From Clostridia bacterium (GTDB lineage: Bacteria > Bacillota > Clostridia > Oscillospirales > Acutalibacteraceae), in NCBI GenBank assembly GCA_017550105.1, contig JAFYLQ010000017.1:1-64000 (forward strand): a stretch of DNA of 64,000 bases, in the 5' to 3' direction. Shown in pieces: positions 41,961-52,112 of this stretch (the first letter of the stretch is position 1; every line of letters starts with the position of its first letter). The notes below the pieces were generated by a model that made no database searches, was not told the DNA's origin, and worked only from the letters and a program-made list of their open reading frames with translations. A program made the position numbers and the translations under genes.

Positions 41961-41969
41961 ATGCGTTAA
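41961..41969 (+). other. Mini-ORF Met-Arg-stop in the prfB leader
   Basis: ATG CGT TAA, followed in frame by another TAA, preceded by AAAGGTG at good spacing and 45 bases before the prfB start. Its form (strong site, ATG, Arg, TAA) recalls the micro-ORFs at 7801, 7850 and 9150. Confidence 0.45.
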
Positions 41970-42014
41970 TAAACAAATCTGACCCAAACACTTTACATTG
42001 AAAGGAAAATATAT

Positions 42015-43121
42015 ATGCTTCAGTTTGAAGAATTAAGACTTGAACTTCAGTCATACGAGGACAAGCTCACCGACCTTGCAGAGGCTCTTGGCCTTTCAAA
42101 AATGATTGACGAGGTAGCAGAGCTTGAAGCCGAAAGTGCAAAAGACGGCTTCTGGGATGATATTCAGCGTTCACAGAAGCTTACTCAGCACATGGCTTCA
42201 CTTAAAAACAAAATCAAGGCTTACGAGGACTTAAAGGCATCCTTTGAGGATACCCTTACACTCATTGAGCTTGCCAACGAGGAAGAGGACGAAAGCCTTT
42301 TCGACGAGTGTCGCGGCAGTGTTGATGCCTTCATTTCATCCCTTGATGCAATGACCCTCTCAACACTTCTTACAGGTGAATACGACAAAAACAACGCCAT
42401 TCTCACCTTCCACGCAGGTGCAGGCGGAACAGAGGCTCAGGACTGGGCTCAGATGCTTTTCCGTATGTACAACCGTTGGGGTGAACGTCACGGCTTTAAA
42501 GTTTCAACTCTTGACTACCTTGACGGCGACGAAGCAGGTCTTAAATCTGCGGTTATTCTTATTGAGGGCGAAAACGCTTACGGCTATATGAAGAGCGAAA
42601 GCGGTATTCACAGACTTGTTCGTGTTTCACCCTTCGACGCTTCAGGCAGAAGACACACCTCATTCGCATCCCTTGAGGTTATGCCCGAAATCGACGACAG
42701 TATTGAGGTTGAAATCGCTCCCGAAGACATTAAAATGGACGTTTACCGTTCATCGGGTGCAGGCGGTCAGAAGGTTAACAAAACTTCATCTGCAGTTCGT
42801 CTTACACATATTCCCACAGGTATCGTATGCTCCTGTCAGGTTGAAAGAAGCCAGCATCAGAACCGTGAGGTTGCTATGCGTATGCTTAAATCAAAGCTTA
42901 TTGAAATCAAAGAGCGTGAGCACCTTGACAAAATCAGTGATATCAAGGGTGTTCAGAAGGAAATTGCATGGGGTAGCCAGATTCGTTCATACGTATTTAT
43001 GCCCTATACCCTTGCAAAGGACCACAGAACAAGCTTTGAAAACGGTAACATCAATGCAGTTATGGACGGCGATATCGACGGTTTCATAAATGCATACCTT
43101 AAAATGCAGGCAAATCAGTAA
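42015..43121 (+). CDS. prfB: Peptide chain release factor 2
   Basis: 368 residues, full length in one frame. The RF2 stop-recognition tripeptide SPF (RVSPFDASG) and the catalytic GGQ (SGAGGQKVNK) are present, so it should terminate at UGA and UAA. Many bacteria regulate prfB by an in-frame UGA with +1 frameshift near codon 25. Here the N-terminal domain is continuous (AEALGLSKMIDEVAELEAES) with no such site. AAAGGA lies 8 bases before the ATG. The stop overlaps the ATG of the malic enzyme gene (TAATG), an odd operon partner. A promoter and a start-Arg-stop mini-ORF are upstream. Confidence 0.95.
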   Translation: MLQFEELRLELQSYEDKLTDLAEALGLSKMIDEVAELEAESAKDGFWDDIQRSQKLTQHMASLKNKIKAYEDLKASFEDTLTLIELANEEEDESLFDECRGSVDAFISSLDAMTLSTLLTGEYDKNNAILTFHAGAGGTEAQDWAQMLFRMYNRWGERHGFKVSTLDYLDGDEAGLKSAVILIEGENAYGYMKSESGIHRLVRVSPFDASGRRHTSFASLEVMPEIDDSIEVEIAPEDIKMDVYRSSGAGGQKVNKTSSAVRLTHIPTGIVCSCQVERSQHQNREVAMRMLKSKLIEIKEREHLDKISDIKGVQKEIAWGSQIRSYVFMPYTLAKDHRTSFENGNINAVMDGDIDGFINAYLKMQANQ

Positions 43122-44290
43122 TGGATATACGTGAAGAATCTTTAAAAAAGCATTACGAGTGGAACGGCAAAATCGAGGTTGTTGCCCGTTGCCCCGTTGA
43201 CACTCGTGAAGATATGTCCTTAGCCTACACCCCCGGTGTTGCGGAGGCTTGTATGGTTATAAACGGCGACGTCAACAAATCCTTTGAATTAACCCGAAGA
43301 AACAATCTTGTAGCCGTTGTTACCGACGGCACCGCAGTTTTAGGGCTCGGTGATATCGGACCCGAGGCAGGTATGCCCGTTATGGAGGGTAAATGTGCCC
43401 TGTTCAAAAAATTTGCGGACGTTGACGCCTTCCCCCTTTGTATAAAATCCAAGGACGTTGACGAAATTGTAAGAACAATTTATCTTCTTTCCGGTAGCTT
43501 CGGCGGAATTAACCTTGAGGATATTGCCGCACCCCGTTGTTTTGAAATCGAAAAAAAGCTCAAAGAGTGTTGCGATATTCCCATTTTCCACGATGACCAG
43601 CACGGCACTGCAGTTGTGGTTCTTGCAGGTGTGATTAACGCACTTCGTGTTGTTGGCAAGAAAATAGAGGACGTTAAAATTGTTGTTAACGGTCTCGGTG
43701 CCGCAGGTACCGCCATTTCAAAAATGCTTATTGCCGCAGGGGCAAAAAACATGGTGCTTGTTGACAAGCGAGGCATTATTGACGAGAACGACACACTTTT
43801 AGGTGAGGAACGACAGAACCTTGCAAAAATCACCAACCCCGAAGCGCTTACGGGCACACTTGACGTTGCAATGAAAAATGCGGACGTTTTCGTGGGTGTT
43901 TCCGCACCGGGTATTGTGACCAAGGAAATGGTTAAATCAATGAACTCCGATGCAATAGTTTTTGCAATGGCAAACCCCACTCCCGAAATTATGCCCGATA
44001 AAGCCAAAAATGCAGGGGCACGTGTTGTGGGTACGGGTCGCTCGGATTTCCCCAATCAGATTAATAACGTACTCGTTTTCCCCGGTATATTCCGCGGAGC
44101 CCTTGATTGCGGTGCTACGGATATTACGGAGGGAATGAAGCTTGCGGCGGCTTACGCTCTTGCAAATCATATTCCCGCAAACGAGCTGAACGTTGAAAAT
44201 ATTATCCCCTCCGCCCTCGACAGAAGTGTTGCCTTTGAGGTAGCGGAAGCCGTAAAAAAAGCCGCCATCGAAAGCGGCGCAACAAGATAA
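43121..44290 (+). CDS. NAD(P)-dependent malic enzyme
   Basis: 389 residues, the short bacterial form without a phosphotransacetylase domain. Motifs: YTPGVAEAC (about 31-39), the catalytic Lys region [10 protein letters not shown], metal and substrate ligands in [11 protein letters not shown] (about 152-162), and the dinucleotide-binding [12 protein letters not shown] (about 185-196). It decarboxylates malate to pyruvate. NAD or NADP preference is not clear. Translationally coupled to prfB by a TAATG overlap and followed by a terminator. Confidence 0.93.
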   Translation: MDIREESLKKHYEWNGKIEVVARCPVDTREDMSLAYTPGVAEACMVINGDVNKSFELTRRNNLVAVVTDGTAVLGLGDIGPEAGMPVMEGKCALFKKFADVDAFPLCIKSKDVDEIVRTIYLLSGSFGGINLEDIAAPRCFEIEKKLKECCDIPIFHDDQHGTAVVVLAGVINALRVVGKKIEDVKIVVNGLGAAGTAISKMLIAAGAKNMVLVDKRGIIDENDTLLGEERQNLAKITNPEALTGTLDVAMKNADVFVGVSAPGIVTKEMVKSMNSDAIVFAMANPTPEIMPDKAKNAGARVVGTGRSDFPNQINNVLVFPGIFRGALDCGATDITEGMKLAAAYALANHIPANELNVENIIPSALDRSVAFEVAEAVKKAAIESGATR

Positions 44291-44298
44291 AAGATTAA

Positions 44299-44332
44299 CC
44301 CTCTCAACCAAATTGTTGAGAGGGCTATTTTT
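44299..44332. terminator. Terminator between the malic enzyme and GNAT-GH78 genes
   Basis: A perfect 10-bp stem (44299-44308 with 44315-44324) and a T-rich tail on the plus strand. Confidence 0.8.
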
Positions 44333-46700
44333 ATGCCTCATTGAAGTTTTCAACTATATATTTCACAACTGCACCGAACATAGGGTGGGAGTGGGAATGT
44401 GCACCGTTCCAGTTTTCCCAAAGGGTTGTGGCGCCGTGCTTTTTCATATTGTAGAAGGTATTTTCCTTTTCGGAGGTAAGGAGTTTGAATGCCAAATCCT
44501 TATATCCGTTTTCACAAAGGGTGCGTATAAGTATATCCGTTCCAAAAATACCACAATCAAATTCGCCCAACGCCTCGTACTTATCCACTATGGCTTTAAG
44601 GGTCTTTTCGTTACCTAAGCCAAGGTCGTAGCCGTAAGCGTCACTTGCCTCAAGTGAGTTGCAGAAGGTTCCGCTTTTCTTATCATAGTACGTATCGAGG
44701 AAAGCCTTTTTAACTCTTTGGTAACGGGCTTTAAGGGGTGCAGGATTTTCACCTATAACCTCTGCAGCCTCAATTGCCATTGAAAGAGTTTTAAGATAGA
44801 AATAGGTGTTTACAAAGGGTGTGGGAATAAGGTTTCTGTCCTCGGGTGAGCACCAGTCACCAAGGCACCAACCCCTTGCCTCCTCACGTACTACAAGTGA
44901 ATTTTCACTGTGTGAATCAAGATAATCAAAATACAACAGCATATTGGGATAGTATTTTTTGAGCACATCTTTATCGCCATAATGCTTGTAGAAGGTGTAG
45001 GGCACTATTACCATAGCACCGCCCCAGCCACCGGGTCCTCCGCCGCCACCGTAGAAGGGTGCCGTATGCTGAACGTGACCTGTGTAAATATCCTGACAGT
45101 CGGCAATATCCTGCATCCATTTGCGATACATTTTTTCTGCATCAAATACAGTCATAACCACGTCCGCAGTAAGCTGACCGTCACCTGTGTAGCCAAGACG
45201 CTCTCTATGAGGACAGTCCGAGGGCACACATCCGTGAACGTTGCTCTGTTGTGTTCTTACATAGGAGTCGAATATCCACTGAAGTGTTTCGTTTGATGAT
45301 TTGAATTTAACAACGGGCTTTATATCCGTGTGAACAACCCTGTATTCCTTAACATTCACTCTGCCGAGCACGTCAAAATACCTTGTGCCGTGCCACGTAA
45401 AACGGGGATAATACTCCTTGCATTTATCATCGTGAATGTACGTGTCCTTCTGCATACGGAATTCACCGCCTGCAGAGTGGAATGCAAGTCCCCCATCCTC
45501 GTCAAGCTCCTCGGCAAATCGCAGAACACAGCTTTCGCCGATATATGCATCCTCAATAAACTCCACCACGGGGTAACCTGAAATGTTTTCGCCCACGTCA
45601 TAAATTGCATAGTCGCCCTTGCGGAAAATACACTTAGGCTTTAATTTTCTTACAATCTTATCGGGAAGACAGGTCTGCTCCTGCAACACAGACAAGGGGG
45701 CGTCAACCACCTCTGCCGAAGCCCAGGTATTGATATCCTCGGATATATTCGAAAAATCATATCCGCCAAGACGTGTATCCTGATCCTCGCCGTAATAGAG
45801 ATTTGCTCTTTTTACGAAGGATTTTCTGTATTTTGTATTTTCGTTACTTGATGCAAGTATCTTTTCGTTCTGCAAAAGCTTATAGCATAAAAGCAAATCC
45901 CCGTAGGGCTTAACACCCTCGTTAGGGCATTCACGCTGACAGAACCAACCGCCACCGATATGGAAAACAATTGTGTTTTTGCCTTTTTTAAGGAATTTTG
46001 ACACGTCGATTTTTTCATACAGAATTCGTGTAGTCATAATATCAAATATGGGGTATTCCATATTTGCAGTGTCAAATTTTTTATAGTTTGTCCAGGCGGG
46101 AGCGTGAACCCTGTCACTTATGCTTTTGCCGTTGATATAAATATCACAAAAACCAAGACCACTGACGTAAAGCACGGCTCCGTCTTTTTTTGTAACCTCA
46201 AAATCCTCACGGACTATAACCGCCTGATGCTCGCCGCCAAACTGAACCCATTTTGCTCCGTCAAAAACAAGGTTCTCGGTGCATTTAATGTATTTTTTGC
46301 CGTTTTTGGTAAAGGGAACACCGCTTTTGGGCAGTGCATTTTTCTCAAAAAACGCCAACACGTCAAGGGGTAATTCTGCAGTAAAAGCCTTTGCACCCTG
46401 CTCCTTAGCCTTTGCTTTAAGAAGCTCAACTATTTCTGAACCCAAACCAAAATTCCTGTAGTGCTCCTTAACTGCAACACAGTAAAGTTCAAATTCACCG
46501 TCCGCATTTTCACAAATACTGCCACAGCCTACGATTATATCACCGATAAAAAAGCCTATATGGATGCCCGTTGAATCACGGGCATCTTTAATATATGATG
46601 ATTTTTCACCGAGCTCGTCACAGAAAACCTGACGGCGAAGTGATACGATTTCTTTAAAAAGCTTATGGTTGTAATCTACAATATCCTTACTTATTTTCAT
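44331..46700 (-). CDS. GNAT acetyltransferase-GH78 alpha-L-rhamnosidase fusion
   Basis: 789 residues in one open frame. Residues 1-145 are a GNAT domain with the acetyl-CoA motif VAVKEHYRNFGLG (R82, G85, G87) and the later FFEKNA. Residues about 148-789 are a GH78-type rhamnosidase: beta domains, then the (alpha/alpha)6 barrel with SDCPHRERLGYTGD (D495, E500 as likely general acid region). The GH78 part should cleave terminal alpha-L-rhamnose; the acceptor of the GNAT part is unknown. The ATG at 46700 follows GTGAGG; the GTG at 46712 is inside that site. Its start lies 8 bases after the lacZ stop, so it is co-transcribed. Confidence 0.83.
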   Translation of the reverse strand: MKISKDIVDYNHKLFKEIVSLRRQVFCDELGEKSSYIKDARDSTGIHIGFFIGDIIVGCGSICENADGEFELYCVAVKEHYRNFGLGSEIVELLKAKAKEQGAKAFTAELPLDVLAFFEKNALPKSGVPFTKNGKKYIKCTENLVFDGAKWVQFGGEHQAVIVREDFEVTKKDGAVLYVSGLGFCDIYINGKSISDRVHAPAWTNYKKFDTANMEYPIFDIMTTRILYEKIDVSKFLKKGKNTIVFHIGGGWFCQRECPNEGVKPYGDLLLCYKLLQNEKILASSNENTKYRKSFVKRANLYYGEDQDTRLGGYDFSNISEDINTWASAEVVDAPLSVLQEQTCLPDKIVRKLKPKCIFRKGDYAIYDVGENISGYPVVEFIEDAYIGESCVLRFAEELDEDGGLAFHSAGGEFRMQKDTYIHDDKCKEYYPRFTWHGTRYFDVLGRVNVKEYRVVHTDIKPVVKFKSSNETLQWIFDSYVRTQQSNVHGCVPSDCPHRERLGYTGDGQLTADVVMTVFDAEKMYRKWMQDIADCQDIYTGHVQHTAPFYGGGGGPGGWGGAMVIVPYTFYKHYGDKDVLKKYYPNMLLYFDYLDSHSENSLVVREEARGWCLGDWCSPEDRNLIPTPFVNTYFYLKTLSMAIEAAEVIGENPAPLKARYQRVKKAFLDTYYDKKSGTFCNSLEASDAYGYDLGLGNEKTLKAIVDKYEALGEFDCGIFGTDILIRTLCENGYKDLAFKLLTSEKENTFYNMKKHGATTLWENWNGAHSHSHPMFGAVVKYIVENFNEA

Positions 46701-46708
46701 AAAAAGCC

Positions 46709-49700
46709 TCACTTGTTCTTAGAAGGTGCTATTACAAAATTAAACGTAAGCTCCTTGGAAGCATCGATTGAATACTGAGGAAGGGTTGCGGGACCGCAGC
46801 TGCCCGTACCCGTGCCCTTTGTGTATCCGTCGATGGTAACAAAGGTTGTCTTTTCGTCAACTACATCTTCTCTGTGGTTTGCTTTATCAAGAGTTTGCTG
46901 AGTGTAATTATGAACGTTGAAATTGAACTTTCTGTCGGAGTAAATAAGAATCTCTTCACCCTTGTCACTCTTTAATTTAAGATATGAAACGTCTGAGTGG
47001 TTGGAGTTATCCTGAGGACGGATATAGGTCTCGTGCTCATCCTTAACCTTAGCATAGTAAAGTCCTACGGGAGCGTGCATATTGAAGTCGTTGTAATTTT
47101 CCTTTTCACCTCTGCCGAAGTATTCAATTTCGGAGAATTTTTTATCCGCTTCAAAGGTAAGACCCAAACGGGGAATATCAAAGAATTTCTCGGTACTGCC
47201 CTCTGCAGGAGCCATAGCAACCTCGATATCCACAACGCCGTTTGCACCGATTATGTAAAGCACGTTTGCATTGAACAATGCATCTTCCTTTCCGTAAATC
47301 GTAAAATATTCGCTTACGGAAGCAACGCCCGACTTAACCTCTGCGCTAAGGTCCTCAAGAACAATTCGTGCATTGTTGAGATTGTGCTCATTCCACTCAT
47401 CAATAATATATCTGTCGTTATCCACGTAGGCTCTTGAAATATTAAGAAGGAAGCCCTTGTGAGAAACAGGTTCTTTGTTAAGTACGCTTACACCATTAGC
47501 CTTATATGAAAGCATTTCGCCTGTTTCCTCAGAGAATTCAATTGAACCCTCGGGATATTTGATGGTTAAAACCTCTGCATCGGACGTAATTGAAACCTTG
47601 CCCATTTCAAGTGTGGGTTGAATAAAGGGTGCCTCTGAAAGAGTGAGCTGTTCTGCAGCAACCTCAAAATCACCATTCAGATAAATAAGGTTAAGGTAGG
47701 TGTTTTTATCATAATTAACCTTGGGTAAATCAAGCTTATAGGTTGCCTCCTTTTCAGGTGCAATATTCACAGGGAATGAGCCACAGGTTACAGTTTCACC
47801 GTTTTCCTGATACTCCCAATAAACCTCAATACCGTCACTTGCAAGGAAGCGATTTGTATTAAGAAGTGTAAGCTTATTTCCCGAAAGCTTTGTTGCTCTT
47901 ATGGGGCGATAAGCAACCTTCATATTGTATGCGCCCGTGTGAGGTGTGCGGTCGGGATAGAAAAGACCGTCAACACAGAAGCAACCGTCGTGAAGCTTTT
48001 CGCCGTGGTCACCGCCGTAGGTGTACTGATATTTGTATTTATCAGTGCCGTCGTGAAGCACCGAGTGGTCTGCCCATTCCCAGATACAACCTCCCATAAA
48101 TATATCGTCAGAGAAGAAAATCTGCATATATTCCTCAAGAGCACCGGGTCCGACACCCATTGCATGACAGTATTCGCAAAGGTAGAAGGGAACCTCGTTA
48201 AACTGCTTACCACGCTTTCTGTCACGGATTTTAATCATATCATCCTGATGTGTGTACATTTCAGAATATACGTCGTAATGGTAACGTCTTGTTCTTGAAA
48301 CACCCTCGTAATGAACGGGAATGTCTGTTAATTCCTTAAGCATTTCGTAGCATTTGTCGTGACACTTGTAGCCGTGTGACTCGTTACCAAGACTCCACAT
48401 AATAATTGAGGGATGTGTACGATCGCGATAGAACATTCTTCTTACTCTGTCCATATAGCGGGGTGCCCATTTTAATTTATGGCTGATTTCGCCGCCTTCA
48501 CAGCCTAAATCCCATATACCATGGGTTTCGATATCCGCTTCGTCAACACAGTAAAGACCGTAATGGTCGCAAAGCTCAAGGAAGAAGGGGTCGGGAGGAT
48601 AGTGAGAGGTACGTACACAGTTAACGTTAAACTCCTTCATAAGCTCAACGTCCTTAATAAGATCCTCAAAGCTCATAGCGTAGCCCTTGGTTTCGTGTGT
48701 GTCGTGGTGGTTTACACCCTTAAGTTTAATTTTTTTGCCGTTGAAGTAGAAAACCGCATCCTTAATTTCAATATTCTTGAAGCCCACGTACTGACGGATG
48801 GTCATAACCTCACCGTCTGCATTATAAAGGGTTATATAAAGCTCGTAGAGCTTGGGAATTTCTGCACTCCACTCCTGAACGTTAAGCCCCTTGAGTGAAA
48901 ATGCATTTTTCTTAGCACCGTCAACAAGAGCCTCTGCCAAAAGCTTTTCACCGTCGTAAAGCTCTGCCTTTATCTTTGTATCGGCAATAGTGCCCTTAAG
49001 CTCGGTTTCAATATCAAGATTATATTTCTTACCTTTTTTGTTTGCTATTGCCTGAAAATCGTTAATATATGCTTTGTCATAGGTATAAAGAAGCACGTCA
49101 CGGAAAATTCCGTTTTCTCTGAACATATCCTGTGCTTCAAGATATGAGCCCGTACACCATTTGAAAACCACAACGACAATTTCGTTGTCACCCTCAACAA
49201 GGAATTTTGTAATATCAAATTCATAGGAATTGTGAGCAGCCTCGCCGTAACCGACAAATTTGCCGTTCACGTACAAATCCATACAGGGAACAACACCAAG
49301 GAAGGTAAGAATATAGTTTTTGCTAAGGTCGTTGATGCTTATTCCCTTACGATAAACACCGCAGGAAAATTCCTCGGGAAGCTCGGGGGGCTTTACCCCC
49401 TCACCCTTGGGAAGACCCAATGCTCTGGGGTCAAAGCTATAGGGACAGTTAATGTAGGCAGGCTCCTCGTAGCCCGTTCTTTGCCAGGTGCAGGGTACGT
49501 TTATGGTATCAAACTTCACCTTGCTTGTATCAAGGGTCTCGGGAAGCTTTGATTTTTTCTTGTAATATTTAAACTCCCATTCACCTGAAAGGATTGTAAC
49601 AATATCACTGTTATAACGCTCGGTTTTGTAATCGGCACTTACTGCCGCCGCCTTTTTTGTGTGAGGAATTGCGTATGCTCTTGGAGCAAGTCTGCCAATT

Positions 49701-49750
49701 TCCATTGTCTTAAAATTGTAATGGTTTGTTTTGTTAAGAGTGTATTTCAT
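46709..49750 (-). CDS. lacZ: GH2 beta-galactosidase, LacZ type
   Basis: 1013 residues with the five-domain plan of LacZ: sugar-binding jelly roll, Ig-like, TIM barrel, Ig-like, and the large C-terminal beta-sandwich with its FGRGEKENYNDF loop. Acid/base Glu in WSLGNESHGY; nucleophile Glu in FYLCEYCHAMG. It hydrolyses terminal beta-galactosides in the cytosol. GGAGGGAT precedes the ATG. First gene of an operon with the GNAT-GH78 gene, which fits oligosaccharides carrying both galactose and rhamnose. Confidence 0.93.
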   Translation of the reverse strand: MKYTLNKTNHYNFKTMEIGRLAPRAYAIPHTKKAAAVSADYKTERYNSDIVTILSGEWEFKYYKKKSKLPETLDTSKVKFDTINVPCTWQRTGYEEPAYINCPYSFDPRALGLPKGEGVKPPELPEEFSCGVYRKGISINDLSKNYILTFLGVVPCMDLYVNGKFVGYGEAAHNSYEFDITKFLVEGDNEIVVVVFKWCTGSYLEAQDMFRENGIFRDVLLYTYDKAYINDFQAIANKKGKKYNLDIETELKGTIADTKIKAELYDGEKLLAEALVDGAKKNAFSLKGLNVQEWSAEIPKLYELYITLYNADGEVMTIRQYVGFKNIEIKDAVFYFNGKKIKLKGVNHHDTHETKGYAMSFEDLIKDVELMKEFNVNCVRTSHYPPDPFFLELCDHYGLYCVDEADIETHGIWDLGCEGGEISHKLKWAPRYMDRVRRMFYRDRTHPSIIMWSLGNESHGYKCHDKCYEMLKELTDIPVHYEGVSRTRRYHYDVYSEMYTHQDDMIKIRDRKRGKQFNEVPFYLCEYCHAMGVGPGALEEYMQIFFSDDIFMGGCIWEWADHSVLHDGTDKYKYQYTYGGDHGEKLHDGCFCVDGLFYPDRTPHTGAYNMKVAYRPIRATKLSGNKLTLLNTNRFLASDGIEVYWEYQENGETVTCGSFPVNIAPEKEATYKLDLPKVNYDKNTYLNLIYLNGDFEVAAEQLTLSEAPFIQPTLEMGKVSITSDAEVLTIKYPEGSIEFSEETGEMLSYKANGVSVLNKEPVSHKGFLLNISRAYVDNDRYIIDEWNEHNLNNARIVLEDLSAEVKSGVASVSEYFTIYGKEDALFNANVLYIIGANGVVDIEVAMAPAEGSTEKFFDIPRLGLTFEADKKFSEIEYFGRGEKENYNDFNMHAPVGLYYAKVKDEHETYIRPQDNSNHSDVSYLKLKSDKGEEILIYSDRKFNFNVHNYTQQTLDKANHREDVVDEKTTFVTIDGYTKGTGTGSCGPATLPQYSIDASKELTFNFVIAPSKNK

Positions 49751-49782
49751 ATAAATCCCTCCGGGAATATAGCGTTATTTAC

Positions 49783-49811
49783 ATATTATCATACACTAAA
49801 ATACATTTCAA
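49783..49811 (-). promoter_or_regulatory. Sigma-A promoter of the lacZ operon
   Basis: Minus strand TTGAAA - 17 bases - TAATAT. Confidence 0.6.
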
Positions 49812-49907
49812 TTTTAAAGTCAAAAAATATGTACCAAAAATATCGCAATTATTTTGATATTGTGATACAATTACAGTGTTATTTTTATAAAAAAGCGGAG
49901 CTTTACT

Positions 49908-52109
49908 ATGAATTATGAAGAAATCCAGATTACAGGCGTAGTCGAGGAGGTTACCTTTCAGAACGATACCAACGGCTTTACGGTACTTAATATTTCTGTT
50001 GATAACGATTATCTTACCGCAGTTGGCGTTATGCCCGGTGTCAACGCAGGTGAAAGCGTAACCCTCACGGGCACCTATACAACACACCCATCCTTTGGCA
50101 GACAGTTCAAGGTTACTGCCTTTTCTCGTTGTATGCCCGAAACTACCGAACAGATTTATAAATATTTGGCTTCGGGCGTTATAAGGGGTATAGGTCCCAA
50201 AAAGGCAATGGCAATTATTGAACGCTTCGGCTCCGACACTTTAGATATACTCGAAAACGAAGCCGAAAGACTTTCTGCCATAAAGGGAATCTCCGACGAA
50301 CAGGCTAAGGCTATAGGCGAGGAATTCAAGCGTCAGTATGCAATGCGTTCCGTTATGATGGGGCTTGAAAAATACGGCTTTTCACCCTCGGAATGTGTAA
50401 GAATATTCAAAAAATTAGGCATTCAGGCTGTAAAGCAGGTGGAGGAAAATCCCTATTGCCTTTGCTCAATGGGTCTCGGCATCAGCTTCGAAAGAGCCGA
50501 AGGCATTGAAGCCAAATTGGATAAAAAGCCCCTGCCTGATTTCAGAATCCGCGAGGGTATACTTCACGTAATGCGATACAACTCCACAAACCGTGGTCAC
50601 ACCTGTATCCCCCGCGAAAAATTATTGAAGCCCTCGTCCGACCTGCTTGAGGTCTCACAGGACGAAATTGATATCGCTATTGATAAATTAATCTCTACCG
50701 CACAGTTAAAGGCTCACGAAATTGACGGCAAGGACTTTGTATTTTTGCCCTCTGCATATCTTGCGGAGAAGAAAATCGCAGAAAGAATGGCAATTATTGC
50801 TAACTTCCCGCCACCCGGAGCACCTCAGCTTGCAGATTGGATTGACAACATAGAAGCCAAAAACGGCATTACCTACGAAACTCAACAACGCACCGCCATA
50901 GCTACCGCTGCAAAAAAGGGTCTGCTTGTTTTAACCGGTGGTCCCGGTACAGGTAAAACCACCACAATAAAGGGCATTATAAATATTTTTGAGCGCCAAA
51001 ATCTTGAGGTAGCCCTTGCGGCCCCTACGGGCAGAGCCGCAAAGCGTATGAGTGAGGTTACGGGAATGGAGGCAAAGACCATTCACCGACTTTTAGAGGT
51101 TGAATGGGACGAGGACGACAGACCTGTTTTCAGAAGAAACATCAGCAATCCCCTTGACTGTAACGCTCTTCTTCTTGACGAGCTTTCAATGATTGACATT
51201 CATCTTTTTGCAAGTCTGTTGGAGGCGCTTCCCTTGGGTTGCCGTCTTATTCTTGTGGGCGACAGTGACCAGTTGCCCCCCGTAGGTGCAGGTAACGTTT
51301 TGCAGGATTTGATTTCCTCGGACGTTTTACCGGTGGTTTGTCTTTCACAAATTTTCCGACAGGCAATGGAAAGCAAAATTATCACAAACGCTCACAGAAT
51401 AGTAAACGGCGAAGCTCCCGATTTAATCAACGACGGCAAGGACTTCTTCCATCTTGAAAGAGGCTCTTCGGTTCTTACGGCGCATACCGTAACCGAGCTT
51501 TGCTCTGAACGATTACCCAATGCATATAAATGGGATGCTTTTTCCGACATACAGGTTATATGCCCATCAAAAAAGGGCGAAACAGGTACAGTTAATCTTA
51601 ATTCTCTTTTACAAAACGTTTTAAATCCCAAAAGCCCCGATAAAAACGAAATGCTTGTTGCAGGCAGACTTTTCCGTGTAGGCGACAAGGTTATGCAGGT
51701 AAAAAACAACTATAACATTGAGTGGGAAAGCCCTACAGAAAAGGGTACGGGTATATTTAACGGCGACATCGGTATTTTAACCGCTATAGACACCAAAACC
51801 CTACTCGCTACAGTTAATTTTGATGGCAGAATTGCGGTAATCCCCGGTGAATATCTTTCGGAATTAGAACTTGCCTACGCCATAACCGTGCACAAAAGCC
51901 AGGGCAGTGAGTTTAAAGCCGTTGTAATTCCTGCAATAAACGTTGTGCCCAATCTTGCTTACCGCAACCTTTTATACACCGCAGTAACCCGTGCCAAGGA
52001 TATGCTTGTAACCGTAGGTAGCGGAGAAATGCTTGAAATTATGACCCAAAACGACCGTAAGGCAAAGCGTTACTCTGCCTTATCACATTTTTTGAAAAGT
52101 GGTTTTTAA
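49908..52109 (+). CDS. recD2: RecD2-type ATP-dependent DNA helicase
   Basis: 733 residues. An N-terminal OB-like segment and helix-hairpin-helix region (GVIRGIGPKKAMAII, about 85-100) precede the SF1B motor. Walker A is GGPGTGKTTT (about 344-353), Walker B is LLLDELSMID (about 422-431), and the C-terminal UvrD-like motif is ITVHKSQGSEF. RecD2 proteins are 5'-3' helicases acting in repair without RecBC. GCGGAG precedes the ATG. It is followed by comF after 3 bases, so the two are co-transcribed. Confidence 0.92.
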   Translation: MNYEEIQITGVVEEVTFQNDTNGFTVLNISVDNDYLTAVGVMPGVNAGESVTLTGTYTTHPSFGRQFKVTAFSRCMPETTEQIYKYLASGVIRGIGPKKAMAIIERFGSDTLDILENEAERLSAIKGISDEQAKAIGEEFKRQYAMRSVMMGLEKYGFSPSECVRIFKKLGIQAVKQVEENPYCLCSMGLGISFERAEGIEAKLDKKPLPDFRIREGILHVMRYNSTNRGHTCIPREKLLKPSSDLLEVSQDEIDIAIDKLISTAQLKAHEIDGKDFVFLPSAYLAEKKIAERMAIIANFPPPGAPQLADWIDNIEAKNGITYETQQRTAIATAAKKGLLVLTGGPGTGKTTTIKGIINIFERQNLEVALAAPTGRAAKRMSEVTGMEAKTIHRLLEVEWDEDDRPVFRRNISNPLDCNALLLDELSMIDIHLFASLLEALPLGCRLILVGDSDQLPPVGAGNVLQDLISSDVLPVVCLSQIFRQAMESKIITNAHRIVNGEAPDLINDGKDFFHLERGSSVLTAHTVTELCSERLPNAYKWDAFSDIQVICPSKKGETGTVNLNSLLQNVLNPKSPDKNEMLVAGRLFRVGDKVMQVKNNYNIEWESPTEKGTGIFNGDIGILTAIDTKTLLATVNFDGRIAVIPGEYLSELELAYAITVHKSQGSEFKAVVIPAINVVPNLAYRNLLYTAVTRAKDMLVTVGSGEMLEIMTQNDRKAKRYSALSHFLKSGF

Positions 52110-52112
52110 GCT

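Noticed and set aside
42015..42120. Programmed +1 frameshift in prfB
   Set aside because: The N-terminal domain of RF2 is read in a single frame from the ATG at 42015, with no in-frame TGA and no slippery CTTTGA.
44331..46712. GNAT-GH78 junction as an obvious frameshift or assembly error
   Set aside because: The frame is open across the junction, both domains look complete and base composition does not change; kept as a real fusion pending read-level checks.
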